DNA of 52,255 bases. Origin: an uncultured Clostridia bacterium (GTDB lineage Bacteria; Bacillota; Clostridia; Oscillospirales; QAKW01). The notes under the pieces are model-generated. The model searched no databases. It was given only the letters and a program-made list of their open reading frames with translations, and was not told the DNA's origin. The stretch covers positions 1-52,255 of the forward strand of contig CALXGQ010000027.1 in NCBI GenBank assembly GCA_944387895.1, in the 5' to 3' direction. How positions within the stretch are numbered: the first letter of the stretch is position 1; each line of letters starts with the position of its first letter. Shown here one piece after another: positions 25,037-33,420 of the stretch. The translations under genes and the position numbers were made by a program.

Positions 25037-25087
25037 TTTCAGCGTATCAATAAAAGATTTGTCCGCCTCCTTGCTGGCAGGCGGCTG

Positions 25088-25125
25088 CGACCGGAAGGGA
25101 ACGACCTTCCGGTCGTTTATTTTTT
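25088..25125 (+). terminator. Terminator of rpsT
   Basis: Stem CGACCGGAAGG with its complement (loop GAACGA region) followed by TTTATTTTTT. Confidence 0.85.
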
Positions 25126-25176
25126 GCGTGGGATTTATCGTTTTTTTGCGAGAAAAGAAAGTCCGGGGCGGAAGGG

Positions 25177-26871
25177 CTACAGCCGCAGAAAAGCTTGCAG
25201 AAAGCGGAGCAGGACGGCGGCGGAGAAGGCCATGGCCAGGTGGAGCAGGATCATTTGAAGGGTGCATTTCCAGCCTGCCTCCCGGCGAATAACAGACAGC
25301 GCGGCGACGCAGGGCGGATAAAGAAGGGCGAAGGCCAGGAAGGGGAGCGCCGCCTGGGGCGCCATTCCTCCGGGCAGGACCACCGCCAGAACGGAAACGA
25401 TCGATTCCTTGGCAAAAAGCCCGGCCAGCAAAGCGGAGATCAGCCTCCAGTCGTCCAGCCCGGCCACGCGGAAAAGCGGCGCGGGAATCCCGGCGATCAG
25501 CGCCAGGATACTCTCTGAAGGGGAGGCGGTATATGTCAGCGCCGGCGTGAATTGCTGGAGGATCGTGGCGACAACGGATGCTGCCAGCAGGATGGTAAAG
25601 GCTTTCTCGATAAAAGATGTGGTCTGCCCCCACAGGCGGTGCCAGAGATTTCCGGCTTTCGGCAGGCGGTAAGGCGGCTTTTCCATGATCAGCGGCACCC
25701 TGCTCCGCGGCGAAAGGGCGGCGGTCGCCAGTCCGGCAAGGATCCCCGCCAGATAAGCGGCAAAAACAGCCAGATACGGATGCTCCGGGCAGAGGATGGA
25801 CGCCAGCATCCCGTAGACCGGGAGCTTGGCTCCGCAGGAAAAGAAGGGGATCAGCCGGATCGTCAGCCTGCGCTGTTTTTCATTCCCGAGGGTGCGGGCG
25901 GAAAGAACCGCCGGAACGGAGCAGCCGAATCCGATCAGCAGGGGAACGATGGATTTGCCGGAAAGTCCCAGCCGCGCCATGATGTTTTCCGCCAAATAAC
26001 AAATGCGCACCATATAGCCGCTGTCCTCTAAAATCGCCAGAAAAAAGAACAGCAGCATCATGGACGGCAGAAAAGAAAAAACGCTGCCGACTCCGAGGAT
26101 CGCGCCCTGCACAACGGCGCGCAGCAGCGGCAGGGCGATCGCCCCGGCCATGGCTGCCATCGATTCGATCGCCTGGCGGAAGGGCGATGTCAGCAGAGGG
26201 CCCAGCCGGTGAAAGGTCAGATCGAAAATGCCGCCCATGATCAGGGCGAAAATCAGCGTTCCCCAAAGCGGGTGCAGAAGCAGCCGGTCGAGTTTCTCCG
26301 AGAGGCCCCGGCGGCGCGAGGCCAGAGGCGGAAGAGGATTATGGCGGTCGAGCCAGCGGTATTTCTCCGTGGCGGAGCCCCGCACCGGAGGGGTTGGGTG
26401 GCGGCCTTTCTGAATCTCGCCCCGGATCAGCCGGAGCATTACCGCCGGCGCCCAGGCGTTTTGGCGCCTGATCTCAAAAACCGGGATCCCCAGCCATTCC
26501 TCCAGCTTTTGGAGATCCGGGGCCGGAACGCATTCTTCCACCATGTTGGCCGCAAGAATCATGGGGATCTCCAGCTCCATCAGCGAAAGGGTCAGCGCCA
26601 GGCTGCGGCGGAGGTTGGTGACGTCCATGCAGTTGATGATGCCGTCCGGCGGGTTTTCACGGAGATACCGAACGGCCACCTGTTCCTCTTCCGATGAAGG
26701 CTGGAGGGAATAAAGCCCGGGCAGGTCGATGATTTCGTCCATGCCGCTGCGCCCAATCCGGAAGGCAACGGTGACGCCCGGAAAGTTCCCGATATGCTGG
26801 CGCTGACCGGTCAAATGGTTGAAAACGGTGGTTTTTCCGGCGTTGGGGATCCCTGCCAAAACGATGCGCAT
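25177..26871 (-). CDS. feoB: Ferrous iron transporter B
   Basis: A 564-residue Fe(II) permease with an N-terminal G domain and a polytopic membrane domain. G1 is G-I-P-N-A-G-K-T-T (7-15) and G3 is D-L-P-G. The membrane half carries G-F-G-C-S-V-P-A and S-C-G-A-K-L-P, the conserved cysteine gates. The usual FeoB G4 motif N-x-x-D appears here as N-M-V-E, a conservative change that could alter guanine specificity. The protein is about 100 residues shorter than many FeoBs. ATG 26871 follows GGAGGTGAAGCC and lies inside the 3-prime end of feoA. Confidence 0.93.
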   Translation of the reverse strand: MRIVLAGIPNAGKTTVFNHLTGQRQHIGNFPGVTVAFRIGRSGMDEIIDLPGLYSLQPSSEEEQVAVRYLRENPPDGIINCMDVTNLRRSLALTLSLMELEIPMILAANMVEECVPAPDLQKLEEWLGIPVFEIRRQNAWAPAVMLRLIRGEIQKGRHPTPPVRGSATEKYRWLDRHNPLPPLASRRRGLSEKLDRLLLHPLWGTLIFALIMGGIFDLTFHRLGPLLTSPFRQAIESMAAMAGAIALPLLRAVVQGAILGVGSVFSFLPSMMLLFFFLAILEDSGYMVRICYLAENIMARLGLSGKSIVPLLIGFGCSVPAVLSARTLGNEKQRRLTIRLIPFFSCGAKLPVYGMLASILCPEHPYLAVFAAYLAGILAGLATAALSPRSRVPLIMEKPPYRLPKAGNLWHRLWGQTTSFIEKAFTILLAASVVATILQQFTPALTYTASPSESILALIAGIPAPLFRVAGLDDWRLISALLAGLFAKESIVSVLAVVLPGGMAPQAALPFLAFALLYPPCVAALSVIRREAGWKCTLQMILLHLAMAFSAAVLLRFLQAFLRL

Positions 26872-27074
26872 GGCTTCACCTCCGTTTGTTCGGCGGTTTT
26901 TCTATCGATCAGCAGATCGCAGCCGCCGCATGAAATTTCAACCGGACTTCCGCCGGGGCCTGCCGACCGGAGCGTAACCAGCATCCCCGGGATCAGCCCC
27001 AGCTCTTCCAGCCGCGGCAGGGGAACATAGGTCAGCTCTCCCTGCTCTCCTTTTTTTAAATCGGTTAATTTCAT
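26811..27074 (-). CDS. feoA: Ferrous iron transport protein A
   Basis: An 87-residue SH3-like FeoA protein, the small cytoplasmic partner of FeoB. It shows L-T-D-L-K-K-G-E-Q-G, L-G-L-I-P-G-M-L-V-T-L and P-V-E-I-S. FeoA proteins usually end near residue 75; here the frame continues about 20 residues into feoB (61-nt overlap), giving the tail K-P-C-A-S-F-W. The start ATG 27074 has GGAGGGAACC before it. It is divergent from the lipoprotein gene. Confidence 0.88.
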   Translation of the reverse strand: MKLTDLKKGEQGELTYVPLPRLEELGLIPGMLVTLRSAGPGGSPVEISCGGCDLLIDRKTAEQTEVKPCASFWQGSPTPEKPPFSTI

Positions 27075-27084
27075 GGTTCCCTCC

Positions 27085-27113
27085 TTGACTTTGCGTGATC
27101 ATCTTTGTATAAT
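27085..27113 (+). promoter_or_regulatory. Promoter of the lipoprotein gene
   Basis: TTGACT (27085-27090) and TATAAT (27108-27113) with a 17-bp spacer, 30 bp before the lipoprotein start and overlapping the feoA upstream region. Confidence 0.75.
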
Positions 27114-27142
27114 AAATTTATATGGATGAAAAGGGTGAAATC

Positions 27143-27853
27143 ATGAAAAAATTCCTGATGATTCTGCTGGCGTTTGTGCTGCTGCTTGCGCTTTGTTCCT
27201 GCGATACTTTTGAAGATACGCCGGAAACCGATGCGGCCTTTGACGCCTATGAAGCTTCGATCCGCCAGTCGATCGCCCATAAGACCGGCGCGATCACGGT
27301 GGTGACAAACAATAAGGATACGCTGGAAGATACCGAAACGCTGGGCGTGATCGAATACAGCTACAGCACCGACGACGCAAACAAAGTTTCCTTTGAGCGG
27401 AAGGATTATACCAATGGGGAGCTGGTGGCGTCCTATTACGGGGACGGCGCCGCGGCTTATCAGATGGATCTTTCCACCGATGAGTGGGTGGACGTGACCG
27501 AAGAGAGCGCCTCCATGCTGGAGCACGAGAGCAACTATATGAATATGCTCACCCTCTTCCGCATCGACAACAACTTTCGATACAGCAAGCAGTTTTTTGA
27601 ATCCCTGACCATGGAGGAAGCGGAAGGGGAGAAGGTCATTACCTTTACGCTGAAAAACGACGCGGTTACGGAGATGATGTCGTATACCGATGAAAAGGAG
27701 CTGCGGCGCGAGATGGCCAGCCAGTATCGCTCCTATTATGTGAATGCAGAGGGGAATGTTTATAAGATCGTGATCGATACGGAGCAGAACGTGGAATACA
27801 AAGGCACGGCGGGAACGCTTACCAATCTGATTACGGTACACATTGATTATTGA
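27143..27853 (+). CDS. Lipoprotein of unknown function
   Basis: 236 residues with a lipoprotein signal peptide: M-K-K, a hydrophobic stretch to residue 17 and a lipobox L-C-S-C, so C20 is the likely lipidated residue. The exported part is acidic and beta-rich with no recognised domain; the general pattern recalls lipoproteins of the LolA/DUF6612 sort, but I cannot assign a family. ATG 27143 follows AAGGGTGAAATC. It sits alone on the plus strand, divergent from feoAB. Confidence 0.75.
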   Translation: MKKFLMILLAFVLLLALCSCDTFEDTPETDAAFDAYEASIRQSIAHKTGAITVVTNNKDTLEDTETLGVIEYSYSTDDANKVSFERKDYTNGELVASYYGDGAAAYQMDLSTDEWVDVTEESASMLEHESNYMNMLTLFRIDNNFRYSKQFFESLTMEEAEGEKVITFTLKNDAVTEMMSYTDEKELRREMASQYRSYYVNAEGNVYKIVIDTEQNVEYKGTAGTLTNLITVHIDY

Positions 27854-27858
27854 AAAAC

Positions 27859-27984
27859 GCCCGGCCACACATATGGCTTGCAGCAAGGCCAAACGGTTCC
27901 AACGAAAGCATGAAGGCGGCAGACTACTACCTCTTTGACACCGAGGGTATCGTGAAAACCCCGGTTGATATGATTGACTGTTGA
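27859..27984 (+). pseudogene. Short gene remnant
   Basis: An open stretch of 41 codons plus stop without a usable start lies between the lipoprotein and the SdpI gene. Its end reads M-K-A-A-D-Y-Y-L-F-D-T-E-G-I-V-K-T-P. It looks like the C-terminal tail of a lost gene rather than random sequence, but I cannot name it. Confidence 0.3.
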
Positions 27985-28000
27985 TAAAGGAGGCGGCATA

Positions 28001-28396
28001 ATGCTTGGATTTTGGATTTTTATGTTGATTATGGTTTTGCTCCTTCCGGTTACAATGATTGGCTTTGGAAAAGCGTTTTTGAATAAACCACCTAAAAAGA
28101 TTAACGCATTATACGGATACAGAACGGCGATGTCGATGAAAAACGATGACACCTGGATATTTGCACATAAATATTGCGGCAAACTGTGGTTTAAACTTGG
28201 CATTGGATTATTACCAATCTCGCTTCTTCCTCTTCTTTTTGTTTTTGACAAATCTGCCGGAGCCATCGGACTTGTCGGTGGGATCGTTGGCATTATGCAG
28301 GTTGTTTTGATGGCGGTATCCATTATTCCAACAGAAATTGCATTAAAAAAGACCTTTGATCAAAATGGAAACTGGAAGAATAAAAACGCTGTCTGA
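28001..28396 (+). CDS. SdpI family membrane protein
   Basis: 131 residues with three to four transmembrane helices (about 3-24, 61-78, 84-105). The conserved SdpI/YhfL family segment N-A-L-Y-G-Y-R-T-A-M-S-M-K-N-D-D-T-W (about 34-51) is present. SdpI of Bacillus gives immunity to the SdpC toxin; most homologues have no proven role. ATG 28001 follows AAAGGAGG. The coding sequence is richer in A+T than both neighbours, which suggests recent acquisition together with the remnant just upstream. Confidence 0.85.
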   Translation: MLGFWIFMLIMVLLLPVTMIGFGKAFLNKPPKKINALYGYRTAMSMKNDDTWIFAHKYCGKLWFKLGIGLLPISLLPLLFVFDKSAGAIGLVGGIVGIMQVVLMAVSIIPTEIALKKTFDQNGNWKNKNAV

Positions 28397-28434
28397 TGTT
28401 TATATCAACACCTATGTGCGACTGGCATTAAAAA

Positions 28435-28468
28435 GAAAAGCGGCAGAAAGCTTCTGCCGCTTTTTTTA
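28435..28468. terminator. Bidirectional terminator
   Basis: A 12-bp stem (28437-28448 with 28452-28463) with an AGC loop, A/T flanked, between SdpI and the convergent galK. Confidence 0.85.
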
Positions 28469-28477
28469 TAGGGATGC

Positions 28478-29716
28478 TTACAGGATCCGAACCGGGCCGC
28501 AGGGGCGGATTTGCAGAACGCAGCTGCTTTTCTCGCCGAAGATCCGATCCATCTCCGCCGTGTAGGCCGGGACCATCTCGTTGGGAACATAGGCTTGAAT
28601 GGTGCCGCCGAATCCCCCGCCATGGACGCGCCAGGCTCCTTTGCCTTCCAGCATCGCCTGGGTGACGCAGAGGGCAAGGCTGATTGCCTGGGAGGTGGGG
28701 CTGCGGTCGGAATAGATGTTTTGCAGATACATATAGGAAGAGTTGCCGGAGGCAACGACGATCTGCTTGAACAGCGTAAAGTCGTTGCTTTGCAGCGCGT
28801 CGTGCAGGGCGTCTACCCGGTCGTTTTCCCTGAAGTAATGGAAGGCGCGGATCAGGGCGCGCTCGGAGAGCTTTTTCTTCAGCGCCGGAAGCTTTTCCTC
28901 AAAGTCGGCCGGGTCTACCTGGCGCAGATATTCCGCGCCGAAGGCTTGAGCCACCGCCTGCATCTCTGTTTTGATCGCCACATAGTCGGCGGTCAGATCC
29001 GCGTGGTCGCTGTGGACGTCGGTGATAACCATGCTGTGCCCTGTGGTGGCAAAATCAAATTCGATGGGCCGGACAGAAGGATCGGCGGGGTTTTCAAAAT
29101 CGATGGCGATCATGCCGCCGAAGGCGCAGGAGAGCTGATCCAAAAGTCCGCTGGCCTTGCCGAAATAAACATTCTCGGCATACTGGGAGATGATGGCCAT
29201 CTGCTTGGGATCCATGGCGCCGCTGTTATAGAGATGATCCAGAATGGATACCATCACCACCTCAAAGGCGGCGGAAGAGGATAAGCCGGAGCCTTTAAAG
29301 ACGTTGCTGGTCGTATAGGCGTTGAATCCGCCGACGTTCAGGCCGAATTCCAGCATCTTATGGACGATCCCGCGAACCAGGCCGGCGGAATCTCCCTTCT
29401 CGCTTTCTCTGAGCGCAGGATCGGCAGCGTCCACTTCAACCGGCGGATAACCGTCCGCCAGAATACGGATCATGCTGTCCTTTCGGGGAGAAACCAGAGC
29501 CAGAATGTCCAGATCGATGGAGGCGCCAACGGCTTTTCCCATATTGTGATCCGTGTGGTTGCCGCAGATTTCGCTGCGGCCGGGCGCGGAAAAAATCATT
29601 TGATGAGGCGCCCCAAACAGCGCTTCAAAACGCTCTGCGGCGTGGGTATAGCGGCTTTCCTGCATCTCCCATTGATGTTCCGGATAGATTTTTTTGGCAA
29701 GAGCGGGTAATTTCAT
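28478..29716 (-). CDS. galK: Galactokinase
   Basis: Phosphorylates galactose to galactose 1-phosphate in the Leloir pathway. A 412-residue GHMP kinase. The galactokinase signature reads G46-R-S-E-I-C-G-N-H-T-D-H-N, the GHMP ATP loop is G-S-G-L-S-S-S-A-A-F-E, and the C-terminal motif is G-G-G-F-G-G-T. The clostridial variant of the signature has G-N-H instead of G-E-H. It is divergent from galT with a shared regulatory region of about 135 bp; no galE, galM or transporter gene is adjacent. Confidence 0.94.
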   Translation of the reverse strand: MKLPALAKKIYPEHQWEMQESRYTHAAERFEALFGAPHQMIFSAPGRSEICGNHTDHNMGKAVGASIDLDILALVSPRKDSMIRILADGYPPVEVDAADPALRESEKGDSAGLVRGIVHKMLEFGLNVGGFNAYTTSNVFKGSGLSSSAAFEVVMVSILDHLYNSGAMDPKQMAIISQYAENVYFGKASGLLDQLSCAFGGMIAIDFENPADPSVRPIEFDFATTGHSMVITDVHSDHADLTADYVAIKTEMQAVAQAFGAEYLRQVDPADFEEKLPALKKKLSERALIRAFHYFRENDRVDALHDALQSNDFTLFKQIVVASGNSSYMYLQNIYSDRSPTSQAISLALCVTQAMLEGKGAWRVHGGGFGGTIQAYVPNEMVPAYTAEMDRIFGEKSSCVLQIRPCGPVRIL

Positions 29717-29750
29717 GGGATTTCTCCTTTTATCAGTTATTTACCTTTTT

Positions 29751-29779
29751 ATTTTATCAAATCCGGCGATTAAAGTAAA
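29751..29779 (-). promoter_or_regulatory. Promoter of galK
   Basis: TTTACT (29774-29779) and TAAAAT (29751-29756) with a 17-bp spacer on the minus strand. Confidence 0.6.
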
Positions 29780-29788
29780 GCATTTCTC

Positions 29789-29817
29789 TTCCATTTTTAA
29801 AAAGAATGTGTTAAAAT
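29789..29817 (+). promoter_or_regulatory. Possible promoter of galT
   Basis: TTCCAT (29789-29794) and TAAAAT (29812-29817) with a 17-bp spacer, back to back with the galK promoter. Confidence 0.4.
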
Positions 29818-29852
29818 ATTTCAGGACATTTTATGGAATAGGAGCGATGTGA

Positions 29853-31343
29853 ATGAGAGAACAAGTCGAAGGTCTTTTGCGATATGCCGTTGCGGCCGGT
29901 CTGCTGGATGAGCGGGACGTGGTTTATGCCCGGAACCAGCTTCTGGATCTGCTTCAGCTGGAGGGCTATGATCCGGCGGAAGTGGCTGCCGCGGAGGGCG
30001 ATTTGGAGCAGCTCCTCGGGCAGCTGCTGGACGGCGCCTTTACGCAGGGGCTTTTCCCGGAAAACACCGTTACATACCGCGATCTTTTCGATACCCGCAT
30101 CATGGGGGCGCTGACGCCGCGCCCGTCCTGGGTCATCGATCGTTTCTGGACTCTTTATCAGGAAGCGCCGGAGAAGGCGACGGAATTTTTTTACCGTTTT
30201 TCTCAGGATACCGATTATATCCGCAGTTACCGGGTGAAAAAGGATCTCAAATGGGTGACGGAAACGCCCTACGGTCCGCTGGATATCACCATCAATCTTT
30301 CCAAGCCGGAAAAGGATCCCAAGGCCATTGCCGCGGCCAAGAACGCTCCGCCCGCCGCATATCCGAAATGCGCGCTCTGCCGGGAGAATGAAGGCTTTGC
30401 CGGGAACCTTCGGGCGGCCGCCCGGGAAAATCACCGGATCATTCCGCTGACCCTCGGCGGGGAGCAGTGGTATCTCCAGTATTCTCCCTACGTCTACTAT
30501 AATGAACACTGCATTCTTTTGAACGAGCAGCATACGCCGATGAAAATCAATCGGGCGACCTTTGAAAAGCTTCTGGATTTTGTCGCCATGTTTCCCCATT
30601 ATACCGCCGGTTCCAACGCCGATCTTCCGATCGTAGGCGGGTCGATTTTGAGCCACGATCATTTTCAGGGCGGGCATTATACCTTCCCGATGGCAAAGGC
30701 GCCGGTTGAGCGGGCGGTTGCCTTCCGGGACTATCCCGACGTGGAGGCGGGGATTGTGCGCTGGCCGCTTTCGGTTCTGCGGCTGAAAAGCGCAAATCGC
30801 GCCAGCCTGACCGACCTGGCCGCCCGGATCCTGGCGGCATGGCGCGGCTATACCGACAAAGAGGCCTTTATCTTTGCCGAAACGGACGGGGAGCCGCACA
30901 ATACCATTACCCCCATCGCGCGGATGCGGGACGGCGCCTTTGAGCTGGATCTTGTGCTGCGCAACAACATTACGACGCCGGAGCATCCGCTGGGCGTTTA
31001 CCATCCGCATCAGGAACTGCACCACATCAAAAAAGAAAATATCGGCCTGATCGAAGTGATGGGTCTTGCCGTGCTGCCTGCGCGGCTGAAGGACGAGATG
31101 GAGCTTTTGGGGCGGCAGCTGGCCGCCGGAGCCGATCCCGCCGCCGATGAGCGGACGGCCAAGCACGCCGCATGGGCGTCCGAGATTTTGCAGAAGCATC
31201 CGGAGCTGAACGCCGGAAACGTGGAGGAGATCCTGCACCGGGAGATTGGGCTGGTCTTTTCAAAGGTTCTGGAGCACGCGGGCGTATATGCCTGCACGCC
31301 GGAGGGAAGAGCCGCGTTCCTGCGTTTTACAGACAGTCTTTGA
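29853..31343 (+). CDS. galT: UDP-glucose-hexose-1-phosphate uridylyltransferase, class II
   Basis: Exchanges UMP between UDP-glucose and galactose 1-phosphate. The 496-residue length and sequence fit the class II GalT found in Firmicutes, which lacks the classic H-P-H arrangement of class I. Visible are N-L-S-K-P-E-K-D-P-K, C-x-L-C (about 174-177), G-G-S-I-L-S-H-D-H-F-Q-G-G-H and the closing H-P-H-Q-E-L-H-H-I-K. It starts at ATG 29853 behind AGGAGCGATGTGA. With galK it forms a divergent galactose unit. Confidence 0.94.
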   Translation: MREQVEGLLRYAVAAGLLDERDVVYARNQLLDLLQLEGYDPAEVAAAEGDLEQLLGQLLDGAFTQGLFPENTVTYRDLFDTRIMGALTPRPSWVIDRFWTLYQEAPEKATEFFYRFSQDTDYIRSYRVKKDLKWVTETPYGPLDITINLSKPEKDPKAIAAAKNAPPAAYPKCALCRENEGFAGNLRAAARENHRIIPLTLGGEQWYLQYSPYVYYNEHCILLNEQHTPMKINRATFEKLLDFVAMFPHYTAGSNADLPIVGGSILSHDHFQGGHYTFPMAKAPVERAVAFRDYPDVEAGIVRWPLSVLRLKSANRASLTDLAARILAAWRGYTDKEAFIFAETDGEPHNTITPIARMRDGAFELDLVLRNNITTPEHPLGVYHPHQELHHIKKENIGLIEVMGLAVLPARLKDEMELLGRQLAAGADPAADERTAKHAAWASEILQKHPELNAGNVEEILHREIGLVFSKVLEHAGVYACTPEGRAAFLRFTDSL

Positions 31344-31511
31344 GGCAAACAAAACCCGCTTCCGCCCTGAATTTGACATCACACAGGGAAGTAATCGGAA
31401 TACCTGAGCTGCAGTATTTACGTGAATTTGGGCGTGAGTTGGGCAGCATCCTGTTGCTGCATATGAAATATCAGAAAGTGTGCGGTTACCGAAAAAGTTG
31501 AGGAATATATA

Positions 31512-32270
31512 ATGTCAGACTGGGACTCTTCGCAATACTTGAAATTTGAAAAGCAGCGAACACAACCGGCGAGGGATTTACTCGTGCGCTTAAAAGCATA
31601 TAAGCCCCATACGGTTGCGGATATAGGCTGCGGACCGGGGAACAGCACTTCTGCGATTGCAGAATGTTTTCCAAATGCAGAGTTGATTGGAATAGATTCA
31701 TCCCCCAATATGATTGAAAAGGCAAAAACGAGGTATCCAAAGTTGAAATTTAAGCTTTGCGATGCTTTGGAATTGGAAGGGAAATATGATCTGCTGTTTT
31801 CCAATGCCTGTCTGCAATGGATCCCGAATCATACGATCCTGATTCCGGCTCTTATGAATAAGCTGAATGAAAAAGGCGTTTTGGCTGTTCAGATACCGAT
31901 GAACGATGAAGAACCATTGTTTCAAATTATTCAAGAGGTTGCGGCAGAATCCAAATGGGGGCTGCAAAATGTGAAACTTCAACTGAGCGAAACACTTACA
32001 CCGTTAGAATATTTTAACATTTTTATTGCTTGTTCTTCATCGTTTGATATGTGGGAGATCAAATATTATCATAATCTTCCGGATCATAGGGCGCTGGTGG
32101 ATTGGGTAAAGGGAACCCGGATTCGTCCATATCTTGATTGTTTGGATAAAGCGCAGGGAATTGCCTTTGAGGATGAAATAATTGAGCGCGCAAAGGCTGT
32201 ATATCCAATTCAGAATAGCAGAGAAGTGGTACTTGGTTTTCGCAGGTTTTTCTTTACGGCTGTAAAATAA
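31512..32270 (+). CDS. tam: Trans-aconitate 2-methyltransferase-like SAM methyltransferase
   Basis: A 252-residue class I SAM-dependent methyltransferase. Motif I is V-A-D-I-G-C-G-P-G-N-S-T (35-46), followed by I-G-I-D-S-S-P-N-M-I (motif II), and F-S-N-A-C-L-Q-W-I-P (motif IV), the last being characteristic of Tam. Tam methylates trans-aconitate, a by-product of aconitase. The C-terminal W-V-K-G-T-R-I-R-P-Y also fits. The gene is markedly AT-rich beside galT, suggesting transfer. The ribosome binding site is GAGG, 8 nt upstream. Confidence 0.87.
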   Translation: MSDWDSSQYLKFEKQRTQPARDLLVRLKAYKPHTVADIGCGPGNSTSAIAECFPNAELIGIDSSPNMIEKAKTRYPKLKFKLCDALELEGKYDLLFSNACLQWIPNHTILIPALMNKLNEKGVLAVQIPMNDEEPLFQIIQEVAAESKWGLQNVKLQLSETLTPLEYFNIFIACSSSFDMWEIKYYHNLPDHRALVDWVKGTRIRPYLDCLDKAQGIAFEDEIIERAKAVYPIQNSREVVLGFRRFFFTAVK

Positions 32271-32310
32271 AAGACATGAATGATTCTGATTTACCTTCCC
32301 GCATGCACAT

Positions 32311-32362
32311 AAATCTCCCCTCCGTTTCGGATACATTGTACCAAAGCGGAGGGGAGATTTAT
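32311..32362 (+). terminator. Long hairpin terminator after the methyltransferase gene
   Basis: A perfect 14-bp arm AAATCTCCCCTCCG pairs with its complement at 32347-32360, with partial pairing inside the 22-nt loop, then TTTATTAAATT. Confidence 0.65.
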
Positions 32363-32590
32363 TAAATTATAACAGTACATCACAGCGTTCGGCTTTTAAA
32401 AGTGCCGAACAGAAAAAAGACGGTAAGAATTTATGGGTACTGGAAAGAACGCGGAAATGTCATAGGCCGTAACGAGCTGGGAAAATGTATTGACCGTTTC
32501 CAAAAAAGTGTAAAATACGGTGTGATTTCATCTTTTCGCGTAACGCCGTACCCTGCATATCTAACGGCAGCTGAGGGCGGAAGCGGTTTT
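32363..32590. other. Gene-free stretch with a second small hairpin
   Basis: A 7-bp stem GTTCGGC/GCCGAAC (32387-32410) surrounds TTTTAAAAGT. A plus-strand frame of 66 codons (32402-32602) has no ribosome binding site, no recognisable homology and runs into the convergent gene, so I do not call it. A TTGACC with TAAAAT 15 bp downstream near 32490 is too tight for a good promoter. Confidence 0.4.
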
Positions 32591-33049
32591 TTATTCCTTT
32601 GATTCCGGGAGCGGCGCGGGATCCGGCGCGCTGAAAAGCTGCGCCCATTTTTCAAAGCCGACTTCTCTGCCGCAGGCGGCGTAGCAGTCCCGCAGCTCTG
32701 CCAACAGAGCGTCGTTTCGCTTGACGGCTCTGCCGCTTTCCTGCATCGCTTCATAGAGCAGGTCATAGGCGTCGGCGGCCTCCTGATATTGGCCAAGCCC
32801 TTTATGAGCGTCTGCCTTCTGGACGCAGAAATCGCACATGACCTCCGGCGTCATGGCGTATTCGGCTTCGGTTTTATTCAGAATATCCAGAGCGGTCTGA
32901 TACTGCTTGAAGTGGATGAAGTAAACGGCGTTCCAGATCCCCCCCTCTGCGCTGCGAGGGGCGCGGCGGCGCTTGACGATATGGTTGGCCAGCGCGAAGA
33001 GAATCACGGCGATTACCAATGCGCCGACGGCAATGAGGATGTAATTCAT
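32591..33049 (-). CDS. Membrane-anchored TPR-like protein
   Basis: 152 residues: an N-terminal transmembrane helix (residues 3-24) followed by a basic patch (K-R-R-R) and a cytoplasmic helical repeat region (about 36-125) with TPR-like spacing, for example A-L-D-I-L-N-K-T-E and G-Q-Y-Q-E-A-A-D-A-Y. The C-terminus is proline- and acid-rich. TPR proteins serve as protein-binding platforms; the partner is unknown. ATG 33049 follows AAGGAGATCCGTC, with a promoter at 33075-33103. Confidence 0.75.
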   Translation of the reverse strand: MNYILIAVGALVIAVILFALANHIVKRRRAPRSAEGGIWNAVYFIHFKQYQTALDILNKTEAEYAMTPEVMCDFCVQKADAHKGLGQYQEAADAYDLLYEAMQESGRAVKRNDALLAELRDCYAACGREVGFEKWAQLFSAPDPAPLPESKE

Positions 33050-33074
33050 GACGGATCTCCTTGAATTTTTGCTT

Positions 33075-33103
33075 ATTATATCAGAAAAACAGAAAAAAGT
33101 AAA
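33075..33103 (-). promoter_or_regulatory. Promoter of the TPR-like gene
   Basis: TTTACT (33098-33103) and TATAAT (33075-33080) with a 17-bp spacer on the minus strand. Confidence 0.65.
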
Positions 33104-33110
33104 GGCGATA

Positions 33111-33140
33111 TTGACAAGGAAAAAATGTTTTTGTTATAAT
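33111..33140 (+). promoter_or_regulatory. Strong promoter of the small acidic ORF
   Basis: TTGACA (33111-33116) and TATAAT (33135-33140) with an 18-bp spacer on the plus strand, 43 bp before the ATG at 33184. Confidence 0.8.
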
Positions 33141-33183
33141 AAAATCAGGAAAGAGGTCTATATTATTTTCAGGAGGTGTTGTT

Positions 33184-33346
33184 CATGTTGAAAAAGACTT
33201 ATGTTGAGCCCCACGAAGGAAACTGGGATGATGCGCAGGAAAAGTATTTTTATCATGAAGATCCTCAGTCGGGGCGCCGGAAAATAAACGAAGAGGATCT
33301 GGACTCTTTGGAAGCATGGGACGAGCAGGAGGAGCAGGAACGCTAA
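33184..33346 (+). pseudogene. Small acidic ORF interrupted by a frameshift
   Basis: ATG 33184 lies 7 nt behind AGGAGG and follows a strong promoter. The frame reads M-L-K-K-T-Y-V-E-P-H-E-G-N-W-D-D-A-Q-E-K, then stops after 24 codons. Dropping one base in the A5 run at 33239-33243 keeps a frame open to TAA 33346 and gives a coherent 53-residue acidic protein ending D-S-L-E-A-W-D-E-Q-E-E-Q-E-R. A terminator follows. This is a frameshifted small gene, a sequencing error or a site of +1 frameshifting. The family is unknown. Confidence 0.5.
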
Positions 33347-33420
33347 AAACCCCTGCCCGGCGGCGCGCCTTTCTTTCGGAGCAGTTTTTTCCGATATGAC
33401 GCAGCATTGCAATGAAGATA

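Noticed and set aside
24662..25633. Leftward frame of 323 codons across rpsT
   Set aside because: It is antisense to rpsT and overlaps feoB; no motif is visible.
29811..31238. 475-codon leftward frame opposite galT
   Set aside because: Antisense shadow of galT.
32402..32602. 66-codon rightward frame
   Set aside because: No ribosome binding site, no homology, and it runs into the convergent TPR-like gene.
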